Source: Sphingomonas sp. | Lineage (GTDB): Bacteria; Pseudomonadota; Alphaproteobacteria; Sphingomonadales; Sphingomonadaceae | Assembly: GCF_019635455.1 (NCBI RefSeq) | Contig: NZ_JAHBZJ010000001.1 | Coordinates: 434,001 to 498,000, forward strand | Direction: 5' to 3' | DNA length: 64,000 bases | Shown here: one piece after another, positions 29,557-39,449 of the stretch | Numbering within the stretch: the stretch's first letter is position 1 | Layout: each line of letters starts with the position of its first letter | Position numbers and translations under genes: made by a program | The notes under the pieces: model-generated | Database searches by the model: none | What the model saw: the letters and a program-made list of their open reading frames with translations, nothing else | What the model was told of the DNA's origin: nothing

Positions 29557-31032
29557 TCAGCGCTCGAAATTGTCGCGGACGAACCGGTCGAGCAGCCGCA
29601 CGCCATAGCCGGTCGCGCCCTTGTCATAGGTGCTTCCCGGCTTGTCCGCCCACACCATCCCGGCGATGTCGAGATGCGCCCAGCGGACGCCCGGTTCGAT
29701 GAAGCGTTGCAGGAACTGCGCGGCGGTGATCGATCCGGCCCCGCGCGGGCCGACATTCTTCATGTCGGCGATCGGGCTGTCGATCAGCTTGTTATAGGCG
29801 TCACCCAACGGGAAGCGCCACAACAGGTCTCCGGTCGCACGCCCCGCCGAAAGCAGTTCCTCCGCCAGCCCGTCATCGTTGGAGAACAGGCCGCCATGCT
29901 CGCTGCCCAGGCTGATGATCATCGCGCCGGTCAGCGTCGCCAGATCGACGATCGTGCGCGGCGCATAGGTCTTCTGGACCCAGGTCAGCGCATCGCACAG
30001 CACCAGCCGCCCCTCGGCGTCGGTGTTCAGCACCTCGATCGTCTGTCCCGACATCGACGTGACGATGTCGCCCGGGCGCTGGGCATTGCCGTCGGGCATG
30101 TTTTCGACCAGCCCGCACACGCCGAGCACATTGACCTTCGCCTTGCGCCCGGCCAGCGCCTGCATCGCGCCGGCAACCGCGCCTGCGCCGCCCATGTCCC
30201 ATTTCATGTCCTCCATGCCGGGTCCGGGCTTCAGGCTGATACCGCCGGTGTCGAACGTCACGCCCTTGCCGACGAACGCCACATCGACGTCGCCCGCGCC
30301 GCGGCCGTTCCAGCGCATCGCCAGCAGCCGGCCTTCACGCACCGATCCCTGTGCGACGCCCAGCAGCGCCCCCATCCCCAGCTTTTCCATCGCCGCGGTG
30401 TCCAGCACCTCGATCTCGACGCCAAGATCGGCGAGCGGCCGGCACCGTTCGACGAAGCTCTCCGGATAAAGGATGTTCGGCGGCTCCGACACGAGCGTGC
30501 GGGTCAGGCCCAGCCCCGCGTTGAGTGCCGCATGGTCGTGCCAGCTCGCCTCCGTCCCGTCCGGAACATTGGCAAGGGTGAGTTCGACCAGCGTCGGCTT
30601 CTGCTTGTCGGTCAGCTTCGTGCGATAGCTGTCGATGCGCCATCCGCGCTGCACCGCCGCCGCCGCAAGCCGCGCCGCCGCGCGGGCCGTCGGCGCGCCG
30701 CCCAGGCTTGCGAAATCGACCACGATGCGATCGACGCCCGATGTCAGGAACCGGGCGGTAAGCGCGCCGCCCGCGCGCTCGTAATCGGCCTCTCCGCCGC
30801 CGCCCACGCCGAGCAGCAATATCCGGTTGGCACCATCGCCGCCCGGCACGAACAGCTCGACGATCGACCCCGCCTCGCCCGCGAACCGGCCGGCCCGTGC
30901 CGCGCCACGCGCAAGCGCAAGCGTCGGATCGTCCAGCACGCCGGACGGGATGCGGTCCAGGCCGTCCTTTTCGACCGGCAGCGCCAGTACGGCGGCATCA
31001 TCGGGACGGGTGGGGGAGAATGTTACGCGCAT
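29557..31032 (-). CDS. pepA: Leucyl aminopeptidase PepA (M17)
   Basis: Cytosolic dinuclear-metal aminopeptidase that removes N-terminal residues from peptides. It has 491 residues. The C-terminal catalytic domain shows FVGKGVTFDTGGISLKPG (metal and active-site Lys region), WDMGGAGAVAGAM, and the M17 signature NTDAEGRLVL. The start MRVTFSPTRP at 31032 fits the N-terminal domain, though the frame stays open upstream. The 174 bases between it and the divergent lptD must hold both promoters. holC follows in the same operon. Confidence 0.93.
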   Translation of the reverse strand: MRVTFSPTRPDDAAVLALPVEKDGLDRIPSGVLDDPTLALARGAARAGRFAGEAGSIVELFVPGGDGANRILLLGVGGGGEADYERAGGALTARFLTSGVDRIVVDFASLGGAPTARAAARLAAAAVQRGWRIDSYRTKLTDKQKPTLVELTLANVPDGTEASWHDHAALNAGLGLTRTLVSEPPNILYPESFVERCRPLADLGVEIEVLDTAAMEKLGMGALLGVAQGSVREGRLLAMRWNGRGAGDVDVAFVGKGVTFDTGGISLKPGPGMEDMKWDMGGAGAVAGAMQALAGRKAKVNVLGVCGLVENMPDGNAQRPGDIVTSMSGQTIEVLNTDAEGRLVLCDALTWVQKTYAPRTIVDLATLTGAMIISLGSEHGGLFSNDDGLAEELLSAGRATGDLLWRFPLGDAYNKLIDSPIADMKNVGPRGAGSITAAQFLQRFIEPGVRWAHLDIAGMVWADKPGSTYDKGATGYGVRLLDRFVRDNFER

Positions 31033-31206
31033 GAAACTTCCTGTTCCTGTGGATCGTTGTCGTCGTCGTTGCGGCCATTCTCTAGGCCAGTGTGCGGCGA
31101 ACGGCAAAGGCTGGCGATTGCGAAGCCGCGCCGGCGATGCGATAGGGCTGAACAGCGCGCGGATGCGCACGAGTGCCGATGGGTGGTTTCAAGGGGTGGT
31201 TCGGAC

Positions 31207-33462
31207 GTGACGCGCAAGGCTCTGTTGCTCGCCGGAATCGTCCCGTTCGCGCTGTGCCTCGCGCCCGCCGCGTCCGCCACGGGCCAGGATTTGCAGGATC
31301 GCCCGGTCGATCCGCCGCCGCCATCGGCCGCGCCGCTGCCCGACGATCCGGATCAGATTCAGTTTTCGGCGGATCTGGCCGAATATGATTCGCAGGGCGA
31401 TGTGGTGACCGTCAGCGGCGACGTCCGCCTGTTCCGCGAGGGCAATCGGCTGCGCGCCGACAAGGTGGTGTGGAACCGGCGCTCCGGCGCGGTGGTGGCG
31501 ACGGGCAACATCGCGGTGACCAATCCGGAAGGTGACACCGCCTATGGCGACCGCATCGAACTGACCGATTCGCTGAAGGACGGCGCGATCGACAACATGC
31601 TCGTCGTGCTGGAACAGGGCGGGCGGATCGCGGCACAGCATGGCGTGCGCGACGAAGATGGCGTGATCCGCGTCGATCACGCGGCCTATACCCCCTGCGC
31701 GGTCGTGGATGCGGCCAATTGCCCCAAGGAGCCGTCGTGGAAGATCACCGCGGTCAAGGTGGTGTACGACCCGGGGAAAAAGCGCATCCGCTACAAGGGC
31801 GCGCGCGTATCGCTGTTCGGTTTCGCGACGCTGCCGCTGCCGGTGTTCAGCCATTCGATCGGCGATGACAATGCCAGCGGCCTGCTGGCACCCGACATCC
31901 GGCTCGACGCGGTCAACGGCCTCGAATTCGCGCTGCCCTATTATTTCGATCTCGCGCCCAATCGCGATCTGACCATCACCCCGCACTTATATTCCGGCGC
32001 GCTGCCGATGCTCCAGGGCGAATATCGCCAGCTGCTGGGCAACGGCGCGTTCAAGGTGAAAGGCTATGCGACCTATAGCCGGCGGAGCGACGATTTCCTG
32101 AACAACACGGTGAACGCGTCGAGCCGGATGGCGCCGCGCGGCTATCTCGATGCGGTCGGCAGGTTCCAGCTCGACCCGAACTGGAGCGTCAGCGGATCGC
32201 TCCGCCTGGCGAGCGACCGCACGTTCCTGCGCCGCTACGACATTTCCAGCGACGATCGGTTGCGCAACAATATCCGCGTCGAGCGGATCGACCGCGATTC
32301 CTATCTCGCGATCAACGGCTGGGCGGTGCAGACGCTCCGGTTGACGGAAAGTCAGGGACTTCAGCCGATCGCGCTGCCGGAAATCGACTATCGCCGCCGG
32401 TTCGGCGACGACCTGTTGTCCGGCGGACATTTCGAGCTTCAGCTCAACAGCCTCGCGATCACCCGGACCAGCGGTCAGGACACCCAGCGCGCCTTTGCCT
32501 CGCTGCGCTACGACCTGCGCAAGCTCACCGCCTGGGGACAGGAGGTGACGCTGACCGCCTATGGCCGCGGCGACCTCTACAACACCCAGGATACGGCAGC
32601 GACGAGCGTCGTCAGCTATCGCGGGCTGGAGGGGTTCCGCACGCGCGGCATCGCGGCGCTGGCGATGGACGTCAAATGGCCGTTCATCGGCGAGGCGTTC
32701 GGCGGCATACAGCGCATCAGTCCGCGTATCCAGCTGGTGGCTGCCCCGCGGATCGAGAATTTCGACGTGCCGAACGAGGATGCGCGATCGGTCGATCTTG
32801 AAGATTCCAACCTCTTCGCGCTCAATCGCTTTCCGGGATATGACCGGTTCGACGATTCGACGCGCATCACGATCGGCGTCGATTACGCGCTGTATCTGCC
32901 CGGCCTGTCGATCGAGGCGAATATCGGCCAGAGCTACGGCCTGACCTCGCGGCCCGCGATCCTGCCCAACGGCACCGGCCTCAGCGATCGGACCTCCGAT
33001 TTCGTCGGGCGCACGGTGGTGCGATATCACGACTTCCTGACGTTCACCCACCGCTATCGCCTCGACAAGGACAATCTGGCGGTGCGGCGGAACGAGATCG
33101 ACGCGACGATCGGATCGCGCAAGACCTATGTCACGCTCGGCTATCTGCGGCTCAACCGCAACATCGCCTTTGCGCTGGAGGATCTTCAGGATCGCGAGGA
33201 GGCACGGGTGGGCGCGCGGGTCCAGATCGCGCGATTCTGGTCGGCGTTCGGATCGGCGATCGTCGATCTGACCGATCGCGAGGAGGACCCCCTCTCCCTC
33301 GCCAGCGGATTCGAACCGATCCGCCATCGCCTGGGCGTCGAATATGAGGATGATTGCCTGCGGCTGGGCGTGACCTGGCGGCGCGACTATCAGACGGCGG
33401 GTGACGCGCGGCGCGGCAACAGCTATCTCTTGACGCTGGCGCTCAAGAATTTGGGTCGCTAA
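31207..33462 (+). CDS. lptD: LPS-assembly protein LptD
   Basis: Outer-membrane barrel that inserts lipopolysaccharide into the outer leaflet together with LptE. It has 751 residues from a GTG start preceded by AAGGGG, with a Sec signal (LLLAGIVPFALCLAPAASA). An OstA/LptA-like beta-jellyroll (ADLAEYDSQGDVVTVSGDVR, about residues 57-175) is followed by the LptD barrel domain (about 180-751). Cys residues occur in CAVVDAANC and in EDDCLRLGVTW near the C terminus, fitting the family's disulfide pattern. It heads the run lptD-surA-pdxA-rsmA, the classical order in Gram-negative bacteria. Confidence 0.93.
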   Translation: MTRKALLLAGIVPFALCLAPAASATGQDLQDRPVDPPPPSAAPLPDDPDQIQFSADLAEYDSQGDVVTVSGDVRLFREGNRLRADKVVWNRRSGAVVATGNIAVTNPEGDTAYGDRIELTDSLKDGAIDNMLVVLEQGGRIAAQHGVRDEDGVIRVDHAAYTPCAVVDAANCPKEPSWKITAVKVVYDPGKKRIRYKGARVSLFGFATLPLPVFSHSIGDDNASGLLAPDIRLDAVNGLEFALPYYFDLAPNRDLTITPHLYSGALPMLQGEYRQLLGNGAFKVKGYATYSRRSDDFLNNTVNASSRMAPRGYLDAVGRFQLDPNWSVSGSLRLASDRTFLRRYDISSDDRLRNNIRVERIDRDSYLAINGWAVQTLRLTESQGLQPIALPEIDYRRRFGDDLLSGGHFELQLNSLAITRTSGQDTQRAFASLRYDLRKLTAWGQEVTLTAYGRGDLYNTQDTAATSVVSYRGLEGFRTRGIAALAMDVKWPFIGEAFGGIQRISPRIQLVAAPRIENFDVPNEDARSVDLEDSNLFALNRFPGYDRFDDSTRITIGVDYALYLPGLSIEANIGQSYGLTSRPAILPNGTGLSDRTSDFVGRTVVRYHDFLTFTHRYRLDKDNLAVRRNEIDATIGSRKTYVTLGYLRLNRNIAFALEDLQDREEARVGARVQIARFWSAFGSAIVDLTDREEDPLSLASGFEPIRHRLGVEYEDDCLRLGVTWRRDYQTAGDARRGNSYLLTLALKNLGR

Positions 33463-33537
33463 GCCCCAGTTCAGGCACAATTTGCGAATAGACGCCGCAC
33501 GCCCATGAAGGGCCAACGGTTTCAGGTACAGGTGAAG

Positions 33538-34884
33538 ATGACGTTGAAAGTCGCGCGTTTCGGTCGATTGACCGCCTTGATTGTCGGGATCGCCGTCAGT
33601 TCCTCGCTCGCTGCCCAGACGGTCAGCGATGAGGCGGTGCCGAGCGGCGCCAATCTCGACCTCCCGCAAAATCTCCAGATCTTCGGCAAGGCCGATCCCA
33701 ATGTGCGCAAGCCGACCGCGATCGTGAACGGCTATGTCATCACCCGCACCGATGTCGAACAGCGCGCCGCACTGTTCACCGCGCTCAATCAGCTGAAGCT
33801 CAACGAGCAGGAAGCCGGGCAGTTGCGGCTCCAGGTGCTGCGCCTGCTCACCGACGAGACGATCCAGATTCAGGAAGCCAAGGCGAACCAGATCACGATC
33901 GGGCCGGAACAGGTCGAACAGAGTTTTGCGCGCGTGTCCGCCCGCTATGGCCGTACGCCCGATCAGATGCGCGCATGGCTGCGCGAGATCGGCTCGTCGG
34001 AACGTTCGTTCAAGCGCCAGATCGAGGGCGAACTCGCCTGGCAACGGCTGATCCAGCGCAAGATCGCGCCCTTCACCAATGTGAGCGACGAGGAAGTCGA
34101 AGCGATCATCGACCGGCTGGAAAAGTCGAAGGGGACCGAGGAGTTTCACCTCCGCGAGATTTACGTCTCCGCGACGCCGGAACGCTCCGGCGAGGTGTTT
34201 CAGGCGATGCAGCAGATGATCCAGCAGATGCAGCAGGGGCGCCCGTTCGAATATTTCGCGCGTTTTTCCGAAGCGACGACGGCGGCGCAGGGCGGCGATC
34301 TCGGCTGGGTCCGCGCCGCGATGCTGCCCCCCATACTCGCCCAGGCGGCGCAGCAGATGCAGGTCGGGCAGGTTGCCGGACCGATCGAAATTCCGGGCGG
34401 CTTCTCGATCCTCTATCTGGTCGATAAGCGACAGGTGCTGATGGCCGACCCGCGCGACGCGGTGCTGAGCCTGCGCCAGCTGACGGTCAAGTTCGCGCCC
34501 GGCACCACCCAGGCCCAGGCGCAGGCCAAGGTCGCCCAGTTCGCCACGGTGGTAAAGGAAACCGCCGGTTGCGGCGCGGTTGGCAAGGCCGCCGAAGCGG
34601 TCGGCGCGGAAGTGGTCGATAACGACGCGGTGCGCGTCCGCGACCTGCCGCCCCAGCTTCAGGATATCGTGCTGGGCCTGCAAATCGGTCAGGCGACGCC
34701 GCCCTTTGGCAACCCGACCGAGGGGGTGCGCGCGCTGGTACTGTGCGGCCGCGACGACCCCAAGAGCGCCGGCCTGCCGAGCGCGGAACGCATCCGCGAC
34801 GGGATCGAGGAGGAGCGCACCAACCTGCGCGCCAATCGCATGCTGCGCGACCTGCGCCGCGACGCGATCATCGAGTATCGTTGA
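33538..34884 (+). CDS. surA: Periplasmic chaperone/peptidyl-prolyl isomerase SurA
   Basis: Escorts outer-membrane proteins such as LptD through the periplasm. The ATG at 33538 is chosen because AGGTGAAG directly precedes it and a signal peptide (LTALIVGIAVSSSLAAQ) follows; an in-frame ATG at 33505 has no comparable ribosome site. The N-terminal SurA domain (KPTAIVNGYVITRTDVEQRA) is followed by a parvulin domain (TEEFHLREIYVSATPE to GGDLGWVRAAMLPPILAQAA). A second, more degenerate parvulin-like region follows. 448 residues. Four bases separate it from pdxA. Confidence 0.92.
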   Translation: MTLKVARFGRLTALIVGIAVSSSLAAQTVSDEAVPSGANLDLPQNLQIFGKADPNVRKPTAIVNGYVITRTDVEQRAALFTALNQLKLNEQEAGQLRLQVLRLLTDETIQIQEAKANQITIGPEQVEQSFARVSARYGRTPDQMRAWLREIGSSERSFKRQIEGELAWQRLIQRKIAPFTNVSDEEVEAIIDRLEKSKGTEEFHLREIYVSATPERSGEVFQAMQQMIQQMQQGRPFEYFARFSEATTAAQGGDLGWVRAAMLPPILAQAAQQMQVGQVAGPIEIPGGFSILYLVDKRQVLMADPRDAVLSLRQLTVKFAPGTTQAQAQAKVAQFATVVKETAGCGAVGKAAEAVGAEVVDNDAVRVRDLPPQLQDIVLGLQIGQATPPFGNPTEGVRALVLCGRDDPKSAGLPSAERIRDGIEEERTNLRANRMLRDLRRDAIIEYR

Positions 34885-34887
34885 GCC

Positions 34888-35910
34888 GTGGCGGACGTTC
34901 TTCGTCCGCTCGCGGTCGCGATGGGCGATCCGGCCGGTATCGGGCCGGAGATCATCGCCAAGGCATGGCGCGCGCGCGAACTCCATGCCCTCGCTCCGTT
35001 CTTTGCGGTCGGGGACCCGCGCGCGGTCGAGCGCGTGTGGGACGGCCCGATCGCCCGGATCGAAAGCCCCGCCGATGCCGCCGCCGCATTCGGCGAGGCG
35101 CTGCCGGTCCTGACCGTCACCTGCACCGGCGACATTCGACCGGGAACGCCGGACATCGATTCGGCGCGCTGCGCGCTCGACAGCCTGGAGCTGGCGACCG
35201 GCCTGGCCCGCTCCGGCGCGGCCGGCGCGCTGGTGACCGGCCCGGTTTCGAAGGCCCAGCTCTATCAGATCGGCTTCACCCATCCCGGCCAGACCGAATT
35301 CGTCGCGGAACGCTGTGGCATCGCGCGTGAAAACGCGGTGATGATGCTCGCCGGCCCGACGCTGCGGGTGGTGCCGGTCACGACCCATATTCCGCTCGCC
35401 GGGGTGTTCGACGCGCTGTCGGTCGATCTGGTGCTGGCCAAGGCGCGCGCCACCGCCCGTGGCCTCGCGCGCAATTTCGGCATCCATGCGCCACGGCTCG
35501 CCTTTGCCGGGCTCAACCCCCATGCCGGGGAAGGCGGCGCGATCGGCCGCGAGGAGATCGACATCCTGGCCCCCGCCATCGCCCGCCTGCGCGAGGAGGG
35601 GATCGACGCCACCGGCCCGTTCGCCGCCGACACGATGTTCCACACCCGCGCGCGCGTCACCTATGACGCCGCGATCTGCCTCTATCACGACCAGGCGCTG
35701 GTGCCGCTCAAGACGCTGCATTTCGATGAGGGCGTGAACCTGACGCTGGGCCTCCCGATCGTGCGCACCTCCCCCGATCACGGCACCGCCTTTGGCATTG
35801 CGGGGCAGGACCAGGCGGAGCCGGGGGCGATGATCGCGGCGATCCGCATGGCCGCGCAATGCGCCGAGCATCGCCTCGATTATGAGGCGACGACGGCGGG
35901 AGCCGCGTGA
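34888..35910 (+). CDS. pdxA: 4-hydroxythreonine-4-phosphate dehydrogenase PdxA
   Basis: NAD(P)-dependent enzyme of the DXP-dependent pyridoxal phosphate pathway. It has 340 residues from a GTG start. The N terminus reads [20 protein letters not shown] and the middle [20 protein letters not shown]. The metal-binding region includes [28 protein letters not shown] and [19 protein letters not shown]. The end overlaps the rsmA GTG. Cytoplasmic. Its location between surA and rsmA is conserved in many proteobacteria. Confidence 0.94.
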   Translation: MADVLRPLAVAMGDPAGIGPEIIAKAWRARELHALAPFFAVGDPRAVERVWDGPIARIESPADAAAAFGEALPVLTVTCTGDIRPGTPDIDSARCALDSLELATGLARSGAAGALVTGPVSKAQLYQIGFTHPGQTEFVAERCGIARENAVMMLAGPTLRVVPVTTHIPLAGVFDALSVDLVLAKARATARGLARNFGIHAPRLAFAGLNPHAGEGGAIGREEIDILAPAIARLREEGIDATGPFAADTMFHTRARVTYDAAICLYHDQALVPLKTLHFDEGVNLTLGLPIVRTSPDHGTAFGIAGQDQAEPGAMIAAIRMAAQCAEHRLDYEATTAGAA

Positions 35911-36725
35911 GCGACCTTCCCCCGCTGCGCGACGTCATCCGCCGGCACGGCCTGACCGCCAGCAAGGCGCTGGGCCAGAATTTCCTGTTCGATTCTCAAC
36001 TGCTCGACCGCATCGCACGCGTTCCCGGCGATCTCGGCGGCGCTGAGGTGTTCGAGGTCGGCCCCGGCCCGGGCGGCCTGACCCGCGCGCTGCTCCAGGC
36101 GGGGGCGCAGGTGACGGCGGTCGAGCGCGACCGGCGCTGCATCCCGGCGCTCGCGGAACTGGGCGAAGCCTTTCCCGGCAAGCTGCGCGTGATCGAGGGC
36201 GATGCGCTGGAGATCGACGCGCCCTCGCTGTTCGCGGGCAAGCCGCATATCGTATCGAACCTGCCCTATAATGTCGGAACGGCGCTCACCGTCGGCTGGC
36301 TTTCCGCCGCCTGGACACCATGGTGGGCGAGCCTGACGCTGATGTTTCAGAAGGAGGTCGCGGAGCGGATCGTGGCGCCCGCCGGAACGAACGCCTATGG
36401 CCGGCTGGCGGTGCTGGCGCAGTGGCGGTCCAGCGCGCGGATCGCGATGCCGGTCCACCGCTCCGCCTTCACCCCGCCGCCCAAGGTGATGTCGGCGGTC
36501 GTCCATATCGTGCCGGCCGAGTCACCCGGCGGTGTTCGCCTGCCGGTTCTGGAACGGCTGACCGCTGCGGCGTTCGGCCAGCGGCGCAAAATGCTGCGCC
36601 AGAGCCTGAAGGCGGTTCCCGGCGCAGTGGAGGCGGCCGAGGCGATCGGCATCGATCCCACGCGCCGCGCGGAAACGGTGCGCGTGGACGAATTCGTCGC
36701 GCTCGCCCGCGCGCTCTCGGCCTGA
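35907..36725 (+). CDS. rsmA: 16S rRNA (adenine1518-N6/1519-N6)-dimethyltransferase RsmA
   Basis: Dimethylates two adjacent adenines near the 3' end of 16S rRNA during 30S maturation. It has 272 residues, GTG start overlapping the pdxA stop. Motifs: [20 protein letters not shown] at the N terminus, the SAM-binding [29 protein letters not shown], and the adenine-binding motif [13 protein letters not shown] sequence (SNLPYNVG). [16 protein letters not shown] and [14 protein letters not shown] follow in the C-terminal half. Last gene of the lptD run. Confidence 0.95.
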   Translation: MSDLPPLRDVIRRHGLTASKALGQNFLFDSQLLDRIARVPGDLGGAEVFEVGPGPGGLTRALLQAGAQVTAVERDRRCIPALAELGEAFPGKLRVIEGDALEIDAPSLFAGKPHIVSNLPYNVGTALTVGWLSAAWTPWWASLTLMFQKEVAERIVAPAGTNAYGRLAVLAQWRSSARIAMPVHRSAFTPPPKVMSAVVHIVPAESPGGVRLPVLERLTAAAFGQRRKMLRQSLKAVPGAVEAAEAIGIDPTRRAETVRVDEFVALARALSA

Positions 36726-36728
36726 CGC

Positions 36729-37229
36729 CTAGTTTTTCTCTTCCTTGGGGGGCGGCACCACCTGTGCCGTGGCGGTGGCGGGCGGCCCCTTGGCGATCGC
36801 CGCCGCCAATTGGGTCGCTTCGGCACAGCTTCCGCACAGCGTCTTCACCCGGGCAAGGTTTTCCTTCGCCCGTTCGACCGCGCCCTTCTGAACCATCGCC
36901 TCGCCCTGGCCACGCAGCGCGACGATATCGTTCGGCTCCAGCGTCAGCGCCTCGCGATACAGACGGATCGCCTTGCCGGGCAGGCCCTGCGCCCGGGCGA
37001 TTTCAGCCAGTGTGATGAATGCGGCGCGGTTGCGCGGATCGAGCGCGAGCGCGCTTTCGATCAGCCCGTTGGCTTCCTCCAGATTGCCGGCGGCACGTGC
37101 GGCCTTGCCCTTGTCGAGCATCGCCACCGAGCGCGCGTCGATCTGATCGTCGGCGCGCTGGCCATAGAGCGAGGTCGAAACGCTGAGCAGCGCAAGCGCG
37201 CCAGCGATCGAAACCAGGGTGATACGCAT
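36729..37229 (-). CDS. Exported tetratricopeptide repeat protein
   Basis: A 166-residue protein with a Sec-type signal (TLVSIAGALALLSVSTSLYG) and about three TPR-like helix pairs. These include ARAAGNLEEANGLIESALAL, the consecutive RNRAAFITLAEIARAQGLPG, and KAIRLYREALTLEPNDIVAL. It ends with a Pro/Lys/Glu-rich tail. A CGSC motif after the repeats (LCGSCAEATQLAAA) could form a disulfide or metal site. Probably a periplasmic scaffold; no partner is evident. Convergent with rsmA, with 3 bases between the stops, and 32 bases downstream of the rsmB-type gene on the same strand. Confidence 0.75.
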   Translation of the reverse strand: MRITLVSIAGALALLSVSTSLYGQRADDQIDARSVAMLDKGKAARAAGNLEEANGLIESALALDPRNRAAFITLAEIARAQGLPGKAIRLYREALTLEPNDIVALRGQGEAMVQKGAVERAKENLARVKTLCGSCAEATQLAAAIAKGPPATATAQVVPPPKEEKN

Positions 37230-37261
37230 CAAACTCTCCAACGGTGCGGGCGGCATGGCTA

Positions 37262-38446
37262 TCACGCGCGGACCAGCTTCGCGACAAAAAAGCCGTCGGT
37301 CGAATCGCTGAGCGGGGTGAGGCGCATGCCCGCGCCATGCGGACATCCGAAGGGCAAGGCGGGCGGGACCGCGCTCCACCCGTGGTTTGCGGAGAGGAAG
37401 GCGGCAACCTGATCGGCACCCTCCGCATCGAGCAGCGAGCAGACGATATGGACCAGCGTCCCGCCGGGCCGGACCAGTGCGGCGCCGATGTCGAGCAGCC
37501 GCGCCTGGATCGCGACCAGCCGGGCCAGGCGCGCGGGCGTCAACCGCCACCGCGCCTCGGGATTGCGACGCCACGTCCCGGTCCCCGAACACGGCGCATC
37601 GATCAGCACCACATCCGCCGCCGCCTGCCAGTCGCCGAGCGCCTGATCCTCGCGACCCGGATCGAGCAGCCGCGTCTCGACAATCGAGACCCCCGCCCGC
37701 TCCGCGCGCGGCAATAGGCGGGACAGGCGCGGACGATCGGCATCGCTGGCCAGGATCGCACCGCGCCCCGCCATCGCTGCGGCGAGCGCCAGCGTCTTGC
37801 CCCCGCCCCCGGCGCACAGATCGACGACGCGCATGCCCGGCGCGGCACCGGCGGCCAGCGTCACCGCCTGGCTGCCCGCGTCCTGAACCTCGATCCAGCC
37901 GTCGTGCATCACCGCGCTCGCCTCGACCCGGGTGTCGGCGGGCAGGCGAAGCGCCAGCGGCAGGCCGGCGATCGGTTGCGCCTGCGGGAACGCGGCGCGG
38001 ACGCGGTCCGGCGTCGCACGCAGGGGATTGATCCGCAGGTCGAGCGGCGCGCGATTCAGCAGGGCCGCCGCCTGACCGGCGTCGATCCCCGACGCGGCGA
38101 GCAGATCGGTCAGCCAGGCGGGCGCGGTTCCGCGTTGCGCCGGCCGTTCGTCACCGCCGATCGGCGCCGGGCCATAGGCGGACCCGTCGAACGTCGCGCC
38201 GAGTGCCGGATCGCGCGCCGCCAGCGCCAGCAATGCCGCCCGCCCGCTTTCGGGACGCTCACCGCACAGCCGGATCGCCTCATAGACCAGGTCGCGGATC
38301 GCGCGGCGGTCCTTCGAGCCGGCATAGCGCCGCGCGGCCAGTCCGCGCGCGATCAGCACGTCGGCCGATGCGCCACCGTCCCGTGCCGCCACGATGATCG
38401 CGTCGAGCAATTCGATCGCGGCCTGGGTGCGCGCGGCGGGCGTCAT
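37262..38446 (-). CDS. RsmB/NOP-family rRNA cytosine methyltransferase
   Basis: SAM-dependent RNA m5C methyltransferase, 394 residues. An N-terminal NusB-like helical region (IELLDAIIVAARDGGASADV; SKDRRAIRDLVYEAIRLCGE) is followed by the catalytic domain. This has SAM motif VVDLCAGGGGKTLALAAAM, VLIDAPCSGTGTWRRNPEAR (motif IV with the conserved Pro-Cys) and LVHIVCSLLDAEG (motif VI Cys). I take the start MTPAARTQAA at 38446; the open frame upstream is unlike the family. The likely target is 16S rRNA, the exact position not deducible. Confidence 0.88.
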   Translation of the reverse strand: MTPAARTQAAIELLDAIIVAARDGGASADVLIARGLAARRYAGSKDRRAIRDLVYEAIRLCGERPESGRAALLALAARDPALGATFDGSAYGPAPIGGDERPAQRGTAPAWLTDLLAASGIDAGQAAALLNRAPLDLRINPLRATPDRVRAAFPQAQPIAGLPLALRLPADTRVEASAVMHDGWIEVQDAGSQAVTLAAGAAPGMRVVDLCAGGGGKTLALAAAMAGRGAILASDADRPRLSRLLPRAERAGVSIVETRLLDPGREDQALGDWQAAADVVLIDAPCSGTGTWRRNPEARWRLTPARLARLVAIQARLLDIGAALVRPGGTLVHIVCSLLDAEGADQVAAFLSANHGWSAVPPALPFGCPHGAGMRLTPLSDSTDGFFVAKLVRA

Positions 38447-38531
38447 GCCGGATGGGTTCGACAGAAGATCATCGCCTCTGCGCAAAGCAGAGCTTTTCCC
38501 GCAATTAAAGAGGGAATTGGAAAGCCGGACG

Positions 38532-38865
38532 ATGTCCGCGCAGCGCCATGGCGATTCCGGCACCCGCGCGGCCGATCCGGGCGTGCGGCTGTGGCAGCTG
38601 AGCGATCATGTCCGGGTCGAATGTCCGCGCTGTGCCGGCCCGGCGCGCGAATCATCCGGGCGCGCCACCTGCACCCGCCGTGCCTATGTCGAGCCGGCCC
38701 GCAGCCCTCCCGGGCCGTTTCCATCGCCGCGCGCCGCCGCTCTATCCGTGGCGACAGGTCGGATCGGACACACTCATCGTCTATCATCGTCGCCACCTCG
38801 ACCTGCTCGACTCCTGGCTCGGAGCAACGCTGCGTGAGTGGGGCGGGTCGCGGGCCAGACGATGA
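38532..38865 (+). pseudogene. Frameshifted short zinc-ribbon protein
   Basis: Two adjacent pieces in different frames look like the halves of one small protein. From the ATG at 38532 the first frame gives VRLWQLSDHVRVECPRCAGP, with one intact CxxC of a zinc ribbon and a half-preserved second (ATCTRRAYV). The second frame gives the C-terminal part (DTLIVYHRRHLDLLDSWLGA then TLREW) and ends at 38865. Together they resemble short zinc-ribbon proteins known from other proteobacteria, where a HLDLLEAYV-type helix ends the chain. The shift lies somewhere between about 38675 and 38730. It may be a decayed gene or a sequencing error. Divergent from the RsmB-type gene. Confidence 0.5.
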
Positions 38866-38911
38866 TGGAGCGCGACGGGCTGGACTGACCGGCCCCTGCC
38901 CTACCGCGAGG

Positions 38912-39448
38912 TCAGGGAACCGAAACCGGGGCGTCGTCCGCGGCCGGAAAGCGGCCGATCGCGGCGGGGGCGAGCTTTGCCGCCAGCGCTTCGGGCGCGT
39001 CGGTGCGGGTTCCCTCGGCCTGCGCGGTCAATGCCCGGCCCGTCCAGACGCGTTCGCCGCTCGCACGGTCGATGATCTCGACCGTCAGTTCGGTGACGAT
39101 CAGGCCGCGCAGCTGCCGCTTGTTCGACGGCATCGCGACGGCCAGTCCGACCCCCCAATTGCCGGTGCTGCCCGCGCTCGCCTTTGGCTCCCTGCCGTTG
39201 GACGCCACTTCGCCGCGCGCCGCGCGCGTGACCGCAAACCGCGCGATGTAGCGCCCGCGCGTCCCGGCGGGCAGCGCGGTGAAGCGCGCATCGGCCAGCG
39301 CGCGCTCGATCCCGTCGGCAAAGGCTTGCTTGACCGCGGGCGGCAGATCGCGTCCCGCCGGCTGTTCGACGACAATGGTGCCAGGGGTCGGCGCGTCCTG
39401 TGCCGGCGCGGCGATGGCCATCAGCATCGCGAGTGCGGCCTCGATCAT
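38912..39448 (-). CDS. Exported protein of unknown function
   Basis: A 178-residue protein with a short N-terminal hydrophobic signal (AALAMLMAIAAPAQD). The mature part contains DGIERALADARFTALPAGTR, RYIARFAVTRAARGEV, GNWGVGLAVAMPSNKRQ and LTVEIIDRASGERVWTGRAL. The pattern resembles DUF4136-type envelope proteins, but it lacks a lipobox and I do not assign a function. The frame is open upstream into the neighbouring gene; I start it at MIEAALAML because that begins the signal. It begins one base after the stop of the TonB-like gene upstream, so the two are likely co-transcribed. Confidence 0.65.
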   Translation of the reverse strand: MIEAALAMLMAIAAPAQDAPTPGTIVVEQPAGRDLPPAVKQAFADGIERALADARFTALPAGTRGRYIARFAVTRAARGEVASNGREPKASAGSTGNWGVGLAVAMPSNKRQLRGLIVTELTVEIIDRASGERVWTGRALTAQAEGTRTDAPEALAAKLAPAAIGRFPAADDAPVSVP

Positions 39449-39449
39449 C

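Noticed and set aside
31033..31206. Possible small gene between pepA and lptD
   Set aside because: The 174-base gap has short frames only, with no ribosome site or protein-like composition; it more likely holds the two divergent promoters.
31987..35871. Very long open frame (over 1,290 codons) antisense to lptD, surA and pdxA
   Set aside because: The + strand genes are clear family members. The antisense frame is an Arg/His/Gln-rich by-product of high-G+C codon use, with no recognisable domain.
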